Part shown: positions 25,372 to 34,311 of the stretch, piece after piece | Position numbering within the stretch: the stretch's first letter is position 1 | Layout of the letters: every line of letters starts with the position of its first letter | NCBI GenBank assembly: GCA_949282305.1 | Contig: CASDPB010000065.1 | Location: 1 to 64,000, forward strand | From: an uncultured Lentisphaeria bacterium | GTDB taxonomy: Bacteria > Verrucomicrobiota > Lentisphaeria > Victivallales > UBA1829 | Direction of reading: 5' to 3' | Length of the DNA: 64,000 bases | Position numbers and translations under genes: made by a program | The notes under the pieces: generated by a model | Told to the model about the DNA's origin: nothing | Seen by the model: only the letters and a program-made list of their open reading frames with translations | Database searches by the model: none

Positions 25372-27324
25372 ATGCCGGACGGAAATAAACGCACTCGGAA
25401 GGAATGGACACTGTTCCTGATTCTCGCCTCTCTTCTTTTTCTTGCTCCGCTGTTTCTGGAACCGGTTTATGAGACGTTCCGCAACCGGAATGTATACCTG
25501 CTGGACGGTACTCCCTGTTTTGACGGCGCTTTTCCTGAAGCCGGGCAAATCTGCATGACAGACAAGCCCGCCTCCTATCGGGTGCTGGAATGGAAACGTG
25601 TGCCTTATCTTCCCCGGGATTTCAACAACGGACACTGGTTTCCCGCGGAATACGTTCTGACTTTCTACCGGATTCAGCTGGAAGACGGAAAGGAGGTCTG
25701 GGCATCGCCCGATCTGCTTGTCATCGATGGCAGGACTGAAATTTTTACGTTTACGCAGGAGCGTCATCTGCCTGCCGCGGTGTCTGCGCTTCTCGGTTTG
25801 CTGCTGACTTTTCTTTTCGGCAGCCGGATTCTCCGGGAACCGTTTGCACACGGCGGCAGGGGCAGTGCCGGGGGGTTTGCTCTTGTCATGTGCCTGGTTG
25901 TGTTCCTGAAACAGTTTTTTCTTGCGGCGTGGTCCTTTTTCGGAACCAGTGTGCAGATCCGGCTTACGGATGAAAGAGCCTATTTCCGGATTGCCTATGA
26001 ACTGTTTCACGGGGCAACGGAGGCATGGAACTATACGGTCGGATACCCGCTGCTGGTTTCGCCGGTTCTTTCCGTAACGGGAATTTCCGAGGAGGGGATG
26101 CAGAAGGCCGGCGAACTGCTGTCCGCATGCAACGGATATGTGGTCATGCCGCTCTGCACTGTCATGCTGGGGATCATCCTGTATCATTTTTCCGCTTCCC
26201 TGCGGCGCACGTTTTATATTCTCTGCGGGCTTTCCCTGATTCCTTTCGTTGTTTTTCCCTATGAGAATTTCCCGCTCAGCCTTTTTTCCATCTGGATCGA
26301 CCTGCCCGCCCTGTTTCTCTCCTACAAAACCTATTACACGCTGATAGGAAGCGGCTGCAACGCCTTGAGCGATCCGGCATCGAATTTCTTTGTCCTGCTG
26401 TGTATTCTGCTGGGGATTTTCCGTGCCCGGGGAACATGGCGGATGATGTTCCTTTCCGCAATTTTCGCTTTTGCGTGCCTGATCCGGATCAACAACATCT
26501 TTTTTGCCCCGCTGCTTGCATTTCTTTTCTGGGAAGGCAACAAGGATGTTTTCCGGGAAAAACGCTTTGCCGTTTTTCGGGACGCCGCATGCTGCCTTGC
26601 TGCGTTTCTGATTGTGTTTCTGATCCAGTTTCTGGTCAATCTGCGCGACTTTTCCTCTCCGTTCATCTGGCCGTATGTTCTGCATGACACCGCGAGTCAG
26701 GGATTCCAACTGAAAGCCCTGCTGGAGGGCGGAATGACCTATTTCGTCAAATGCAATCTGCTTCTTTTCTCTTTCGGCATTGCGGCAATTCTTTTTATGA
26801 AGGAGGCAAGACTGCGGATTCTGTTCATCTTCTGGACATTGCCCCTGAGTCTCTTTTTCAGCGGATACGTCTGTTTTGCCGCGAGCCCGATCCGTTTTAT
26901 CCTGCCGGTTCTTTTCGGGCTTGCCGCGGCGATCGGCTGCGGCGAATTCTGGAATGCTGCGCGGAACAGGCGTGCCTTGACAGGCGCCGCGGGACTGCTG
27001 TTGCTGATGATACTTGCTTATAATCCATATTTTCACGTGTTCATTTCGGCACGGCTTTATCACAGCATCTCAGGCGGTGCGCATCTGGACGCATGGTTCG
27101 TGATCCGCATGGCGGCGCTGGGAATCAGTCTTGCTGCCGTGCTCTTTGCGGTGCGGAGGAAGATTTCGGTTCCTGCCGGCTGCTGGATTGCCGCTTTTTC
27201 CCTGTTCTTCATCGGAAGCGGTGAACTGCTTTGGGGACTCTCCCTGCTTCTGCTGATCTACGGCGTCTGGCTGTTCTGCAAAGATGTCTGCCGTGCCCTT
27301 TTTTTCCGTTCCGTCAGCCATTGA
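25372..27324 (+). CDS. polytopic GT-C-like membrane protein, probable glycosyltransferase
   Basis: A 650-residue protein with about 12 membrane helices. The first helix (about 12-32) is followed by a periplasmic domain of some 110 residues. Later, RLTDERAYFRIAYELFHG and YTVGYPLLVSPVLSVTG (about 200-240) resemble the first loop of GT-C (PMT/ArnT-like) glycosyltransferases, where an Asp in the loop binds the lipid-linked donor. The call rests on topology and that loop only. AAGGAG precedes the ATG. Its last 67 bases are shared with the 3' end of the minus-strand gene that follows. Confidence 0.55.
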   Translation: MPDGNKRTRKEWTLFLILASLLFLAPLFLEPVYETFRNRNVYLLDGTPCFDGAFPEAGQICMTDKPASYRVLEWKRVPYLPRDFNNGHWFPAEYVLTFYRIQLEDGKEVWASPDLLVIDGRTEIFTFTQERHLPAAVSALLGLLLTFLFGSRILREPFAHGGRGSAGGFALVMCLVVFLKQFFLAAWSFFGTSVQIRLTDERAYFRIAYELFHGATEAWNYTVGYPLLVSPVLSVTGISEEGMQKAGELLSACNGYVVMPLCTVMLGIILYHFSASLRRTFYILCGLSLIPFVVFPYENFPLSLFSIWIDLPALFLSYKTYYTLIGSGCNALSDPASNFFVLLCILLGIFRARGTWRMMFLSAIFAFACLIRINNIFFAPLLAFLFWEGNKDVFREKRFAVFRDAACCLAAFLIVFLIQFLVNLRDFSSPFIWPYVLHDTASQGFQLKALLEGGMTYFVKCNLLLFSFGIAAILFMKEARLRILFIFWTLPLSLFFSGYVCFAASPIRFILPVLFGLAAAIGCGEFWNAARNRRALTGAAGLLLLMILAYNPYFHVFISARLYHSISGGAHLDAWFVIRMAALGISLAAVLFAVRRKISVPAGCWIAAFSLFFIGSGELLWGLSLLLLIYGVWLFCKDVCRALFFRSVSH

Positions 27325-28646
27325 ACCAGCCGGAACAGACCGTAAGCCGCGAAAATGGATGCAAACGGAGCGAAGAACGGGTAACGGTAACGCAGGATCA
27401 TCAGAAACGGAACTGCAAGAATCACGGCGCAGAGAGGGGAGAGCAGCAGAAGCAGCGCGCATATGTTTTTTCTTGCAAACCATATTCCGCAGAGGAAAAG
27501 CGCAGAAAAGCATGCAAAATATATTCTGAGGCAGATTATGGTTGCAGTGGAAACTGCTGCTGCGTTGGGGGCTGCCCTGAAGCAGTGCAGAACTCTGTTC
27601 CAGACGATGAAAGCCATTTTGCGGGGATTTTCCCGGATGTATTCCCATGCCCATTTCTTCCAGTGAGGATTGGCGTCGACGAGAGAGTAGATCTTCATTT
27701 CCCGGAGCTGTTTCACCTTTTCGCCGTGAAATGTATTCCATGCCAGGTCTGTCTGTTCTTTATATTCGGGCGTGTCCACATAGCGGTAGGTGATGTAGGA
27801 TACGTCGCTTGAAGCCTGGGAAAAGGAATACGGACCGTAAAAAGAGAGCGGCGATGGAATTCCCGCGGCGCGCTGGTTGCGGATCATCCATGGCAGAAAC
27901 ACAAGCAGACCGGCAAGACCGAATGCCGCAGCGCTTTTGAAAATGGACGCGCGTGCTTCTTTCCGCCGGAGAAAGTAAATTCCTGCGCAGAGCCCGAGAA
28001 GCGGAAAAAGCAGGATTCCCTGCGGACGGGTCAGTGTGGCGAGCGCCAGCATGGCGCCGCACAGTGCGGCATGTTTCCAGGCAAAGGAACGGCGGATGCA
28101 CCGGCACAGGAAAAGGTAGGAGGCGCAAAGAAAAATCAGGAAGAGATTTTCCGAAGACCAGCATAAGGAATGGTAGATGGAATATGGATAGAATGTGTAG
28201 ATCCCGGCGGCGAGAAAACCGATGGTGCTGCCGGAAAAAACCTCCCGTCCGAGCAGAAAGGTCATCAGAGTACAGATTGCGCTCAGGAGAAGGGCTGTGA
28301 CTTTTGCGGATGCGGTCCAGTCGAACGGCAGACAGTAAAGCCCCGCTCCCAGCAGAGGCAGAAGCGGAGGACGGCTGAAATCCGTATGAAGATCGCTTGT
28401 GCGGTCCGGAGGGACTGCCTCATACCAGCGGTAGGAGGTGACGGAGAAGCCGTTGCCTTTGTAAAGCTGTTCTGAAATGTCCCGGTATTCATTGCCGTCA
28501 TTGTGAAAAAATTCGTGGGGCAGACGGTGCAATCCGTAAATTCGCGGTATCATGCCGGCAATCACGAGCAGGCAGAGAGCCGCGATCAGGAATTTCCGGT
28601 TGTTTTCCAAAGGATTTTTCTTTAAAAACGCATACAGTTTATTCAT
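27258..28646 (-). CDS. GT39/PMT-2-like membrane glycosyltransferase
   Basis: A 462-residue protein with about ten membrane helices. The first luminal loop has HNDGNEYRDISEQLYKG (about 48-64) with a DxxE-type pair, and FSRPPLLPLLGAGLY (about 90-104) matches the 'RPPLYP' element of ArnT/PMT family enzymes. SSENLFLIFLCASYLFL forms a later helix. It would move a sugar from a polyprenyl phosphate donor to a lipid or protein outside the membrane. Its 3' end overlaps the convergent gene by 67 bases. Its start faces guaB across a 172-base divergent region. Confidence 0.75.
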   Translation of the reverse strand: MNKLYAFLKKNPLENNRKFLIAALCLLVIAGMIPRIYGLHRLPHEFFHNDGNEYRDISEQLYKGNGFSVTSYRWYEAVPPDRTSDLHTDFSRPPLLPLLGAGLYCLPFDWTASAKVTALLLSAICTLMTFLLGREVFSGSTIGFLAAGIYTFYPYSIYHSLCWSSENLFLIFLCASYLFLCRCIRRSFAWKHAALCGAMLALATLTRPQGILLFPLLGLCAGIYFLRRKEARASIFKSAAAFGLAGLLVFLPWMIRNQRAAGIPSPLSFYGPYSFSQASSDVSYITYRYVDTPEYKEQTDLAWNTFHGEKVKQLREMKIYSLVDANPHWKKWAWEYIRENPRKMAFIVWNRVLHCFRAAPNAAAVSTATIICLRIYFACFSALFLCGIWFARKNICALLLLLSPLCAVILAVPFLMILRYRYPFFAPFASIFAAYGLFRLVQWLTERKKRARQTSLQNSQTP

Positions 28647-28681
28647 ATCAGGTTCTTTCCGGCAGTTGAAAATAAAAGCCT

Positions 28682-28709
28682 AATTTAATGCCTCGTTGTA
28701 TTTTTACAA
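28682..28709 (-). promoter_or_regulatory. candidate promoter of the GT39-like gene
   Basis: On the minus strand TTGTAA (28709-28704), 16 bases, TAAATT (28687-28682), about 36 bases before the start codon. Confidence 0.45.
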
Positions 28710-28728
28710 AGTTTTTTCCCTTCTGAAT

Positions 28729-28756
28729 TTGAAAAAAAAACATTTTATGATACAGT
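28729..28756 (+). promoter_or_regulatory. candidate guaB promoter
   Basis: TTGAAA, 16 bases, TACAGT. A small GCCGC/GCGGC hairpin at 28778-28791 lies in the leader between this promoter and the start codon. Confidence 0.35.
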
Positions 28757-28818
28757 ACAATGGCAAATGAAGAATTTGCCGCGTCTGCGGCCCACCACTC
28801 AATTTATGGAGAAGTAAA

Positions 28819-30318
28819 ATGGGCAATCTTTATCTGGATCAATTCATGTCCAAGTTTGAATTTGAAGGTCTTACCTTTGACGACATTTCACTGTTGACTC
28901 AATATGCGGACTTTCTGCCGGATCAGGCGGATATTTCCACTTATTTCTCCAAAAACATCAAGCTCAACGTGCCTTTCATCAGCGCCGCCATGGATACGGT
29001 GACGGAAAGCGAAATGGCGATTGCCATGGCGAAGCTCGGCGGTATCGGCGTGATTCACAAGAACCTGACTCCCGCGCTTCAGGCGGATGAAGTCCGCAAA
29101 GTCAAGCAGTATTTGAATGGACTGATCCGCAAACCTGTCGTCTTCAACGAGAATGCGACACTCGGCGAGATGCTCAAGGAAAAAACCGAGAAACAATATT
29201 CCTTCTCCGGTTTTCCGATTGTCAACTCTGACGGCAAACTGGTCGGCATCCTGACCTCCCGCGACATCAAATTCCTGACGGATTATTCCCAGAAGCTGAA
29301 AGACGTCATGACGACGCAGCTGGTGACTGCCCCCACTGGCACGCAGCTGGAAGAGGCGTTCAACATCATGCGCAAAAATAAAGTCGGGAAACTCCCGATC
29401 GTCGACAAGGAAGGCAATCTCAGGGGACTTTACAGTTTTCAGGATGTCAGCACCCTGATTGAAAAAGAGGAGCCTGCCTATAACCGTGACTCGGAGCACA
29501 GACTCCGGGTTGCCGCGGCGATCAGTCCCTATGACTATGAACGTGCCGCCGCTCTTGCGGAAGCCGACGTGGATGCACTGGTCATTGATACGGCGCACGG
29601 GCACAGCAAGGGCGTGATAGAGACGATCCGGCTGTTCAAGAAAGAATATCCCGAACTCGATATTGTCGCCGGGAATATTGCGACTGCCGCGGCGGCGGAG
29701 GCTCTGGTCGAGGCGGGGGCGGACGCGATCAAGGTCGGCATCGGGCCCGGCTCCATCTGCACGACACGGGTTGTCGCCGGAGTCGGCACCCCGCAGGTGA
29801 CGGCTGTTTATCAGGCGGTCAAGGCGACCGGAGGCAGAGTGCCGATCATTGCGGACGGTGGAATCAAACAGTCCGGTGATGTGGCGAAGGCTCTGGCGAT
29901 CGGTGCATCCTCGGTCATGATGGGTTCGGTTCTCGCCGGAACGCTGGAAAGCCCGGGCGAAAAAATCATTCACCACGGAAGACGTTTCGTCGTTTACCGC
30001 GGCATGGGCAGTCTTGAGGCGATGAAGACCTCCAAAGGCAGCCGTGAGCGTTATGGTCAGGCGGATGTGGACGATTCCAAGAAGCTGGTTCCCCAGGGCG
30101 TTGAGGGGATGGTTCCTTACAGAGGTCCCCTCTGGGAAGTCATTCACCAGTTTGCCGGCGGACTCCGGTACTCTCTCGGATACTGCGGTGCTCGTGATCT
30201 GCCGACTCTGCGCGAAACTTCAAAATTCATCCGTGTCAGCGGAGCCGCTCTCCGCGAGGCGCACCCGCACGACATTCTGATGCTCAAGGATGCGCCGAAT
30301 TATACACCGGAAGCATAA
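28819..30318 (+). CDS. guaB: inosine-5'-monophosphate dehydrogenase GuaB
   Basis: A 499-residue enzyme that oxidises IMP to XMP with NAD, the committed step to GMP. The (beta/alpha)8 barrel starts with LTFDDISLL and [16 protein letters not shown]. Two CBS domains are inserted at about 105-220. The catalytic Cys is in [13 protein letters not shown] at about 305-317. The mobile flap holds the KLVPQGVEG stretch near 420-428. The length is normal. GGAGAAG stands before the ATG at 28819. guaA lies 4 kb downstream, not in the same operon. Confidence 0.97.
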   Translation: MGNLYLDQFMSKFEFEGLTFDDISLLTQYADFLPDQADISTYFSKNIKLNVPFISAAMDTVTESEMAIAMAKLGGIGVIHKNLTPALQADEVRKVKQYLNGLIRKPVVFNENATLGEMLKEKTEKQYSFSGFPIVNSDGKLVGILTSRDIKFLTDYSQKLKDVMTTQLVTAPTGTQLEEAFNIMRKNKVGKLPIVDKEGNLRGLYSFQDVSTLIEKEEPAYNRDSEHRLRVAAAISPYDYERAAALAEADVDALVIDTAHGHSKGVIETIRLFKKEYPELDIVAGNIATAAAAEALVEAGADAIKVGIGPGSICTTRVVAGVGTPQVTAVYQAVKATGGRVPIIADGGIKQSGDVAKALAIGASSVMMGSVLAGTLESPGEKIIHHGRRFVVYRGMGSLEAMKTSKGSRERYGQADVDDSKKLVPQGVEGMVPYRGPLWEVIHQFAGGLRYSLGYCGARDLPTLRETSKFIRVSGAALREAHPHDILMLKDAPNYTPEA

Positions 30319-30325
30319 ACTTTCC

Positions 30326-30363
30326 CGATACGGGTTTTCTGGTTCTGCTTGAAATCCGTATCG
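30326..30363 (+). repeat. inverted repeat after guaB
   Basis: Perfect eight-base arms CGATACGG/CCGTATCG around a 22-base loop. No T-run follows, so termination is unlikely to be of the intrinsic type; it may protect the guaB 3' end or be a pause site. Confidence 0.3.
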
Positions 30364-30389
30364 CGGCAGATTGAGAGGGAACGGGAAAA

Positions 30390-30713
30390 ATGAGGCTTCT
30401 GTTTTCGTTGTTCATGTTTCCCGCAATCGTCACAATCGCAATTACGGCACTTGCCGCCATGTTCATTTATCTGGACGGCGGCGGGTTCCGGCCGAATATC
30501 GAGTTTCATTCTTTCTGGTCGCATTTTTATTTCGCAATGCTGCACCTGTCGATGGTGGTCGGTTTGATTCTTTCGATCCTGACATGTGCCTATACCGCGG
30601 CAATGTGCCTGATCGGATTTGTGATCAAGACATGGCTCGGCGCTCTGCTCGCCGGAGGAATCGCGGTATTTTCTTTTCTCATTATGAACTATCTGATGAA
30701 TACCGTCATTTAA
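30390..30713 (+). CDS. small membrane protein, unknown function
   Basis: A 107-residue protein with three predicted membrane helices (about 3-25, 45-70 and 75-105) and a short polar loop GGGFRPNIEFHSFWSHF between the first two. No motif I recognise. GGGAACGGGAAAA precedes the ATG. It ends 12 bases before ispF, so it is probably cotranscribed with it. It could be a membrane stability or assembly factor, but nothing in the sequence shows that. Confidence 0.6.
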   Translation: MRLLFSLFMFPAIVTIAITALAAMFIYLDGGGFRPNIEFHSFWSHFYFAMLHLSMVVGLILSILTCAYTAAMCLIGFVIKTWLGALLAGGIAVFSFLIMNYLMNTVI

Positions 30714-30725
30714 GGGGGGAATATC

Positions 30726-31208
30726 GTGTTTTCAGACATTCGGATCGGACAGGGCTGTGACGTGCACCGTTTTACGGAAGGGCGTCCGCTGATGCTCTGC
30801 GGAGTGAAAATTCCGTATGAAAAGGGACTTCTCGGACACAGCGATGCGGATGTTGCCGTTCATGCGCTGATTGATGCGCTGATCGGCGCGCTGGCTCTTG
30901 GCGACATCGGCCGTTTTTTCCCCGACACGGATCCGCAGTATCAGGGGGCGGACAGCATGGAACTGCTGCGGAAAACTCTTGCGCATCCGGCGTTTTCCGC
31001 ATGGCGGATTTCCAATGTCGATTTGACGCTCATAACCCAGAAACCGAAGCTGGCGCCTCATATTCCGGCAATGAAAGAATCTCTTTCCTCCGCATTGTCT
31101 CTGCCGGAGGAACGTGTTTCGATCAAGGCGAAGACGAATGAAGGCATGGGGTTTGTCGGCAGACTTGAGGGGATGGAGGCGCGTGCCGCCGTGCTGCTGG
31201 TCAGATAG
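30726..31208 (+). CDS. ispF: 2-C-methyl-D-erythritol 2,4-cyclodiphosphate synthase IspF
   Basis: A 160-residue trimeric enzyme of the MEP isoprenoid pathway that forms the cyclic diphosphate and releases CMP. The zinc ligands lie in GCDVHRF (Asp 11, His 13) and [10 protein letters not shown] (His near 38). The [10 protein letters not shown] loop and the C-terminal [10 protein letters not shown] strand match the family. The start is a GTG at 30726 with GGGGGGAA directly before it. The IspD partner gene is not in the window. Confidence 0.96.
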   Translation: MFSDIRIGQGCDVHRFTEGRPLMLCGVKIPYEKGLLGHSDADVAVHALIDALIGALALGDIGRFFPDTDPQYQGADSMELLRKTLAHPAFSAWRISNVDLTLITQKPKLAPHIPAMKESLSSALSLPEERVSIKAKTNEGMGFVGRLEGMEARAAVLLVR

Positions 31209-31289
31209 TGTTTGCGTCTGCTCCGGAGATTGCGGCGGGCTGCGGAACGGATTTGATTTCTTGTCTGCGGCGAAGAATCCTCACCGCGC

Positions 31290-31317
31290 TTGACAAATCA
31301 CAAAAGCACTTTATGTT
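31290..31317 (+). promoter_or_regulatory. candidate promoter of the MscS-type channel gene
   Basis: TTGACA, 16 bases, TATGTT. The predicted transcription start (about 31324) leaves a leader of about 180 bases before the chosen ATG. The region 31209-31505 otherwise holds no gene I can support. Confidence 0.6.
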
Positions 31318-31505
31318 AACATGATATGGCGGAAACTGTTTCGCGGACATGCCTTGTTCAGCAATACATGTTCCGAAAGCAAGTCCTGAAGCAGGGGGGA
31401 TGGCGGCATGCGGACAGCTGTCAGAAGGAATCCCCGAAGTTATCCGGCAGGACATCCTCTGTGTCCGGGGAGAAGCGTCCGGTTCAGGACGGAAGGGAAT
31501 TTTCA

Positions 31506-32810
31506 ATGAAAAGCTCGAAAAAATGGAAGTCCTCTTTTTATTTCATGCTGATTCTGGCGGGTTTGTTTCTGCCGCTTTGCCTGAACGGTCAGTTGGCGTT
31601 GCCGGAAAAAGAGGCAGCGGCTCATGCGGAAAAGCAGAAGACGGATACGGCGGAGGAAAAGCAGGAAGGGGAGGACATTGCCGACATTTCGCCGGAGGAG
31701 ATTCTCAGCAGACTGGATACCGATGCGGAAAAGACAAAGAGCTGGTTTTCGCGGGAACGGGATCACCTGCTGAATTTCCTGATCGGGAGCGCGGTATCCG
31801 TCCTTGCGGGAGTGTTCCTGACGTGGCTCTTCCGCCGTCTGACTCAAAGCAGGATTGAGAAATGTAAAAATCTCTGGCGCTGGGAGGTGCTGAACGTTCT
31901 GGTCACGCCGGTGATCCTGCTGATTGTCCTTACCTCCTGTTTTCTGTTTTTCTTTCCGGTTCTGAAAAGTCTGCCGCGGAATCTGCATGACATGGACATG
32001 CGCTTTTTCTACGCGACGGTCACTCTGATTGTCGCATGGGGAATCTTCGGGCTGGTTTCCGTCCTGGACCGCAGAATCCGGCAGTTTGCAGAGCGCAATG
32101 ACAATTCTCTTGACAATCTGACGGTCAGCATGATCGGAAACACGCTGAAAATCGCGATTGCGATTACGACCGTCCTGTTTATCGGGCAGAACATCTTTCA
32201 TCTGGACATTACGGCTCTTCTGGCGGGCGCGGGCGTCATCGGTCTGGCGATCGCTCTGGCGGCGAAGGATACCGTCTCCAACTTCTTCGGAACGATTGTC
32301 ATTATCGCGGACTGCCCGTTCCGGCTCGGCGACCGGATCAAAGCCGGCGATGTGAACGGCATTGTCACGCACGTCGGAATGCGGAGCAGTAAAATCATGA
32401 CCGCGGACGAGTCGGTTTATACGATCCCGAACAGCATGCTCACCAATACGACGGTCTGCAACGTCAACCGCAGCGGCTGCATCAAACATGTGATGGACAT
32501 CGGGCTGACCTATGACACGACGCCGGAACAGATGGACCGGGCGATAAAGATTCTGCATGAGATCATGGACAACTTCCATGGTCCCGACGCGGCAGGTTAT
32601 GCGCCTCATATTTTCTTCTCGCAGTTTGCCGCATCCTCCATGAATATTCATGTCATCATATGGTTCAAGACAAACTCTTTCGCGGAGGAGGAAATGTTGC
32701 TTAATGAACTCAATATGGAGATTCTGAAGCGCTTCAATGAGGCGGGGTTGAGCATGGCGTATCCCACGCAGACCATTTATCTGGAAAATGTTCCGCAGAA
32801 GAATTCCTGA
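31506..32810 (+). CDS. MscS-family mechanosensitive ion channel
   Basis: A 434-residue membrane channel that releases solutes on osmotic downshock. A signal-like helix at about 10-28 starts an acidic, Glu/Lys-rich periplasmic segment (about 35-85). Membrane helices follow near 100, 140, 175 and 215. The pore helix and MscS beta domain are seen in GAGVIGLAIALAAKDTVSNFFGT and FRLGDRIKAGDVNGIVTHVGMRSSKI, then VYTIPNSMLTNTTVCN. I chose ATG 31506 because AAGGGA lies seven bases upstream and a signal sequence follows. An in-frame ATG at 31326 would add 60 residues with no membrane or signal character. Confidence 0.9.
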   Translation: MKSSKKWKSSFYFMLILAGLFLPLCLNGQLALPEKEAAAHAEKQKTDTAEEKQEGEDIADISPEEILSRLDTDAEKTKSWFSRERDHLLNFLIGSAVSVLAGVFLTWLFRRLTQSRIEKCKNLWRWEVLNVLVTPVILLIVLTSCFLFFFPVLKSLPRNLHDMDMRFFYATVTLIVAWGIFGLVSVLDRRIRQFAERNDNSLDNLTVSMIGNTLKIAIAITTVLFIGQNIFHLDITALLAGAGVIGLAIALAAKDTVSNFFGTIVIIADCPFRLGDRIKAGDVNGIVTHVGMRSSKIMTADESVYTIPNSMLTNTTVCNVNRSGCIKHVMDIGLTYDTTPEQMDRAIKILHEIMDNFHGPDAAGYAPHIFFSQFAASSMNIHVIIWFKTNSFAEEEMLLNELNMEILKRFNEAGLSMAYPTQTIYLENVPQKNS

Positions 32811-32818
32811 CCGGGCTT

Positions 32819-33400
32819 TCAGAATGTTTTTTCCGCCGCCGCCAGAGCTTTGATTTCCTCATCAGAAGGCGACTTCCCCGGATAGTTTTTCAGACATTCC
32901 GCGGCTTTCTGAAATTCCGGATTGCCGGTGATGCGGTATTTCCAGCGGGCAAGATTCAACTCCGCCTGATTCAAAGCCAGACGTGCCTGCATATATTTTT
33001 CAAAAGAGGCATTGCCTGCTTCATATTCCTTTTTCAGCTGTCTGCTCACTTCCCGCCGGAATTTTTCCTCCATGACCGCCTCTGCAAGCCCTGCGGAAAC
33101 TGCTGTTCCGTTTATCCGGAGATGTGCCAGTCTCAGGCGAGCCTGATCGTATGCAAAGCGCACATTGAGGATTTTGCAGGGATGGACCACGCCTGCCTTG
33201 CGTTGATTTTCAAGCCCGGCTGCCTGCAGCCGCAGAAGTTTGACCCGTTCCTGATAAAGTTTCATATATGCCTTGCAGGAAACCACATCGGGACAATCTG
33301 TCTGGCGGGGGCTTTCCTCCACAGAAACAGCGGAACAGGAAGTCAATATTGCGACAGTTATTCCCAGCAGAATCATTCCTGACCATTTTTCAAGACTCAT
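32819..33400 (-). CDS. lipoprotein resembling a TolC-family helical fragment
   Basis: A 193-residue lipoprotein. The signal peptide ends in the lipobox LTSC at about residues 18-21. The mature part is almost all helix, with ARLRLAHLRING and a LALNQAELNLARWKYRITG segment that resemble the long coiled-coil hairpins of outer-membrane efflux (TolC/NodT) proteins, but it is far too short for a full one. The start at ATG 33400 follows GGAGG; the ATG at 33412 would overlap that site. It is the last gene of the comEB-led minus-strand group. Its stop is eight bases from the convergent MscS gene. No function is evident. Confidence 0.65.
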   Translation of the reverse strand: MSLEKWSGMILLGITVAILTSCSAVSVEESPRQTDCPDVVSCKAYMKLYQERVKLLRLQAAGLENQRKAGVVHPCKILNVRFAYDQARLRLAHLRINGTAVSAGLAEAVMEEKFRREVSRQLKKEYEAGNASFEKYMQARLALNQAELNLARWKYRITGNPEFQKAAECLKNYPGKSPSDEEIKALAAAEKTF

Positions 33401-33423
33401 GAAAACCTCCATTTTCCGTGATA

Positions 33424-33594
33424 TTATTCCATCCAGCGATGCCCGCAGTCCCTGCAGACGTAACAGATGCCGATTGGAATAAAGGTGAAGAGTTGGACCA
33501 TTAGAAAAATGAGCGCCCCCGTTTTTCCGCTGAATCGGATTTTATGTGAACCGCATTGCGGACAATGAGGAATATACTGCCGGAACGACTTCAT
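33424..33594 (-). CDS. 56-residue zinc-ribbon membrane-type protein
   Basis: A small gene that fits the gap between the comEB and lipoprotein genes. The product has a CPQC pair at 11-14, a hydrophobic segment at about 27-45 (ALIFLMVQLFTFIPIGI), and a CRDC pair at 47-50, followed by GHRWME. Two CxxC pairs flanking a hydrophobic stretch form a plausible zinc ribbon tied to the membrane. The start codon is ATG 33594; the ribosome site is weak, and translation may be coupled to comEB, whose stop is 33 bases upstream. Its role is unknown. Confidence 0.6.
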   Translation of the reverse strand: MKSFRQYIPHCPQCGSHKIRFSGKTGALIFLMVQLFTFIPIGICYVCRDCGHRWME

Positions 33595-33627
33595 ATGACC
33601 ATGATCGATCCATTCCGGCAGACCTTT

Positions 33628-34107
33628 CTATGCTTCTTTTTCGATCAGCGGGCGGAGTTTGACTTTGGCTTCCTTGAGAATCCGCTTGGAAGTGTCGTCG
33701 ATGGAGTAACGCTCCTTGTAAACGACTTCTTTGATTCCCGCGTTGATAATCATTTTGGCGCAGAGCAGACACGGACTGAATGTAGTGTAGAGAGTCGCGT
33801 CTTTGACCGATATGCCGTGATATGCGGCCTGGACGATGGCGTTTTCCTCGCCGTGGCAGCAGAGGCATTCTCCGAGATGCGTGCCGGAGGGAGCATCGGA
33901 CGCACAGCGGGGACATCCGCCGTCACTGCAGTTTCTGATCCCGCGCGGAGTTCCGTTATAACCGGTGGAAATGATCCGGCAGTCCTTCACGATTACCGCC
34001 GCGACCTGTCGACGGGAACAATTGCTGCGGAGAGCGACGACCTGTGCAATCTGCATGAAATAACTGTCCCAGTCCGGACGTTTCAACTTTCTGGTTTTTC
34101 CTGCCAT
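33628..34107 (-). CDS. comEB: dCMP deaminase (ComEB-like)
   Basis: A 159-residue zinc deaminase that turns dCMP into dUMP for thymidylate synthesis. The zinc/proton-shuttle motif reads HGEENAI at about 85-91, where most relatives have HAEENAI; the second ligand pair is FSPCLLCAKMI near 109-119. An extra Cys-rich insert (CSDGGCPRC, GECLCCHG) is the second metal site seen in the family. AAGGAG precedes the ATG. It heads a minus-strand group with a zinc-ribbon peptide and a lipoprotein, and its promoter region is shared with the divergent guaA gene. Confidence 0.93.
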   Translation of the reverse strand: MAGKTRKLKRPDWDSYFMQIAQVVALRSNCSRRQVAAVIVKDCRIISTGYNGTPRGIRNCSDGGCPRCASDAPSGTHLGECLCCHGEENAIVQAAYHGISVKDATLYTTFSPCLLCAKMIINAGIKEVVYKERYSIDDTSKRILKEAKVKLRPLIEKEA

Positions 34108-34143
34108 AGTCTAAAAGGCTCCTTGTCTGTTTGATATGAAAGA

Positions 34144-34171
34144 AAAGTATCACGGGAAGAAAAAAAATCAA
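34144..34171 (-). promoter_or_regulatory. candidate comEB promoter
   Basis: On the minus strand TTGATT (34171-34166), 16 bases, TACTTT (34149-34144), about 37 bases before the start. Confidence 0.4.
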
Positions 34172-34208
34172 GTTTCAGGACCGGATTTGCGTTTCCGGTT
34201 TGCCCGGT

Positions 34209-34228
34209 ATGGAAAATAATTTTTCCAT
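34209..34228 (+). promoter_or_regulatory. inverted repeat upstream of guaA
   Basis: Perfect eight-base arms ATGGAAAA/TTTTCCAT around TAAT in the comEB-guaA divergent region. A TATTATAT box follows at about 34270. It could be an operator for purine control; no purine riboswitch core is visible. Confidence 0.3.
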
Positions 34229-34311
34229 TTCCTTGCAAAAAAACTGGAAAAAAAGAGAAAAATGGAGTCTATTATATAGCAAAATAATTCAGAAAGCAAA
34301 GAGAAACGTCT

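Noticed and set aside
23981-25411. Minus-strand frame of 476 codons
   Set aside because: It covers the RsmB-like gene on the other strand; no family features, Arg/Pro/His-rich, no ribosome site.
25369-27063. Minus-strand frame of 564 codons
   Set aside because: Antisense to the GT-C-like gene; composition rich in Lys, Gln and Pro as expected from reading membrane-protein codons backwards.
28888-30147. Minus-strand frame of 419 codons
   Set aside because: Antisense to guaB, which is complete and conserved.
31326-31505. N-terminal extension of the MscS protein by 60 residues as the main product
   Set aside because: A signal-like helix and a good ribosome site at 31506 favour the shorter form; the longer one is kept only as an alternative.
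34200-34311. Purine riboswitch upstream of guaA
   Set aside because: The conserved core bases of the purine aptamer are absent; only a short A/T-rich inverted repeat is present.
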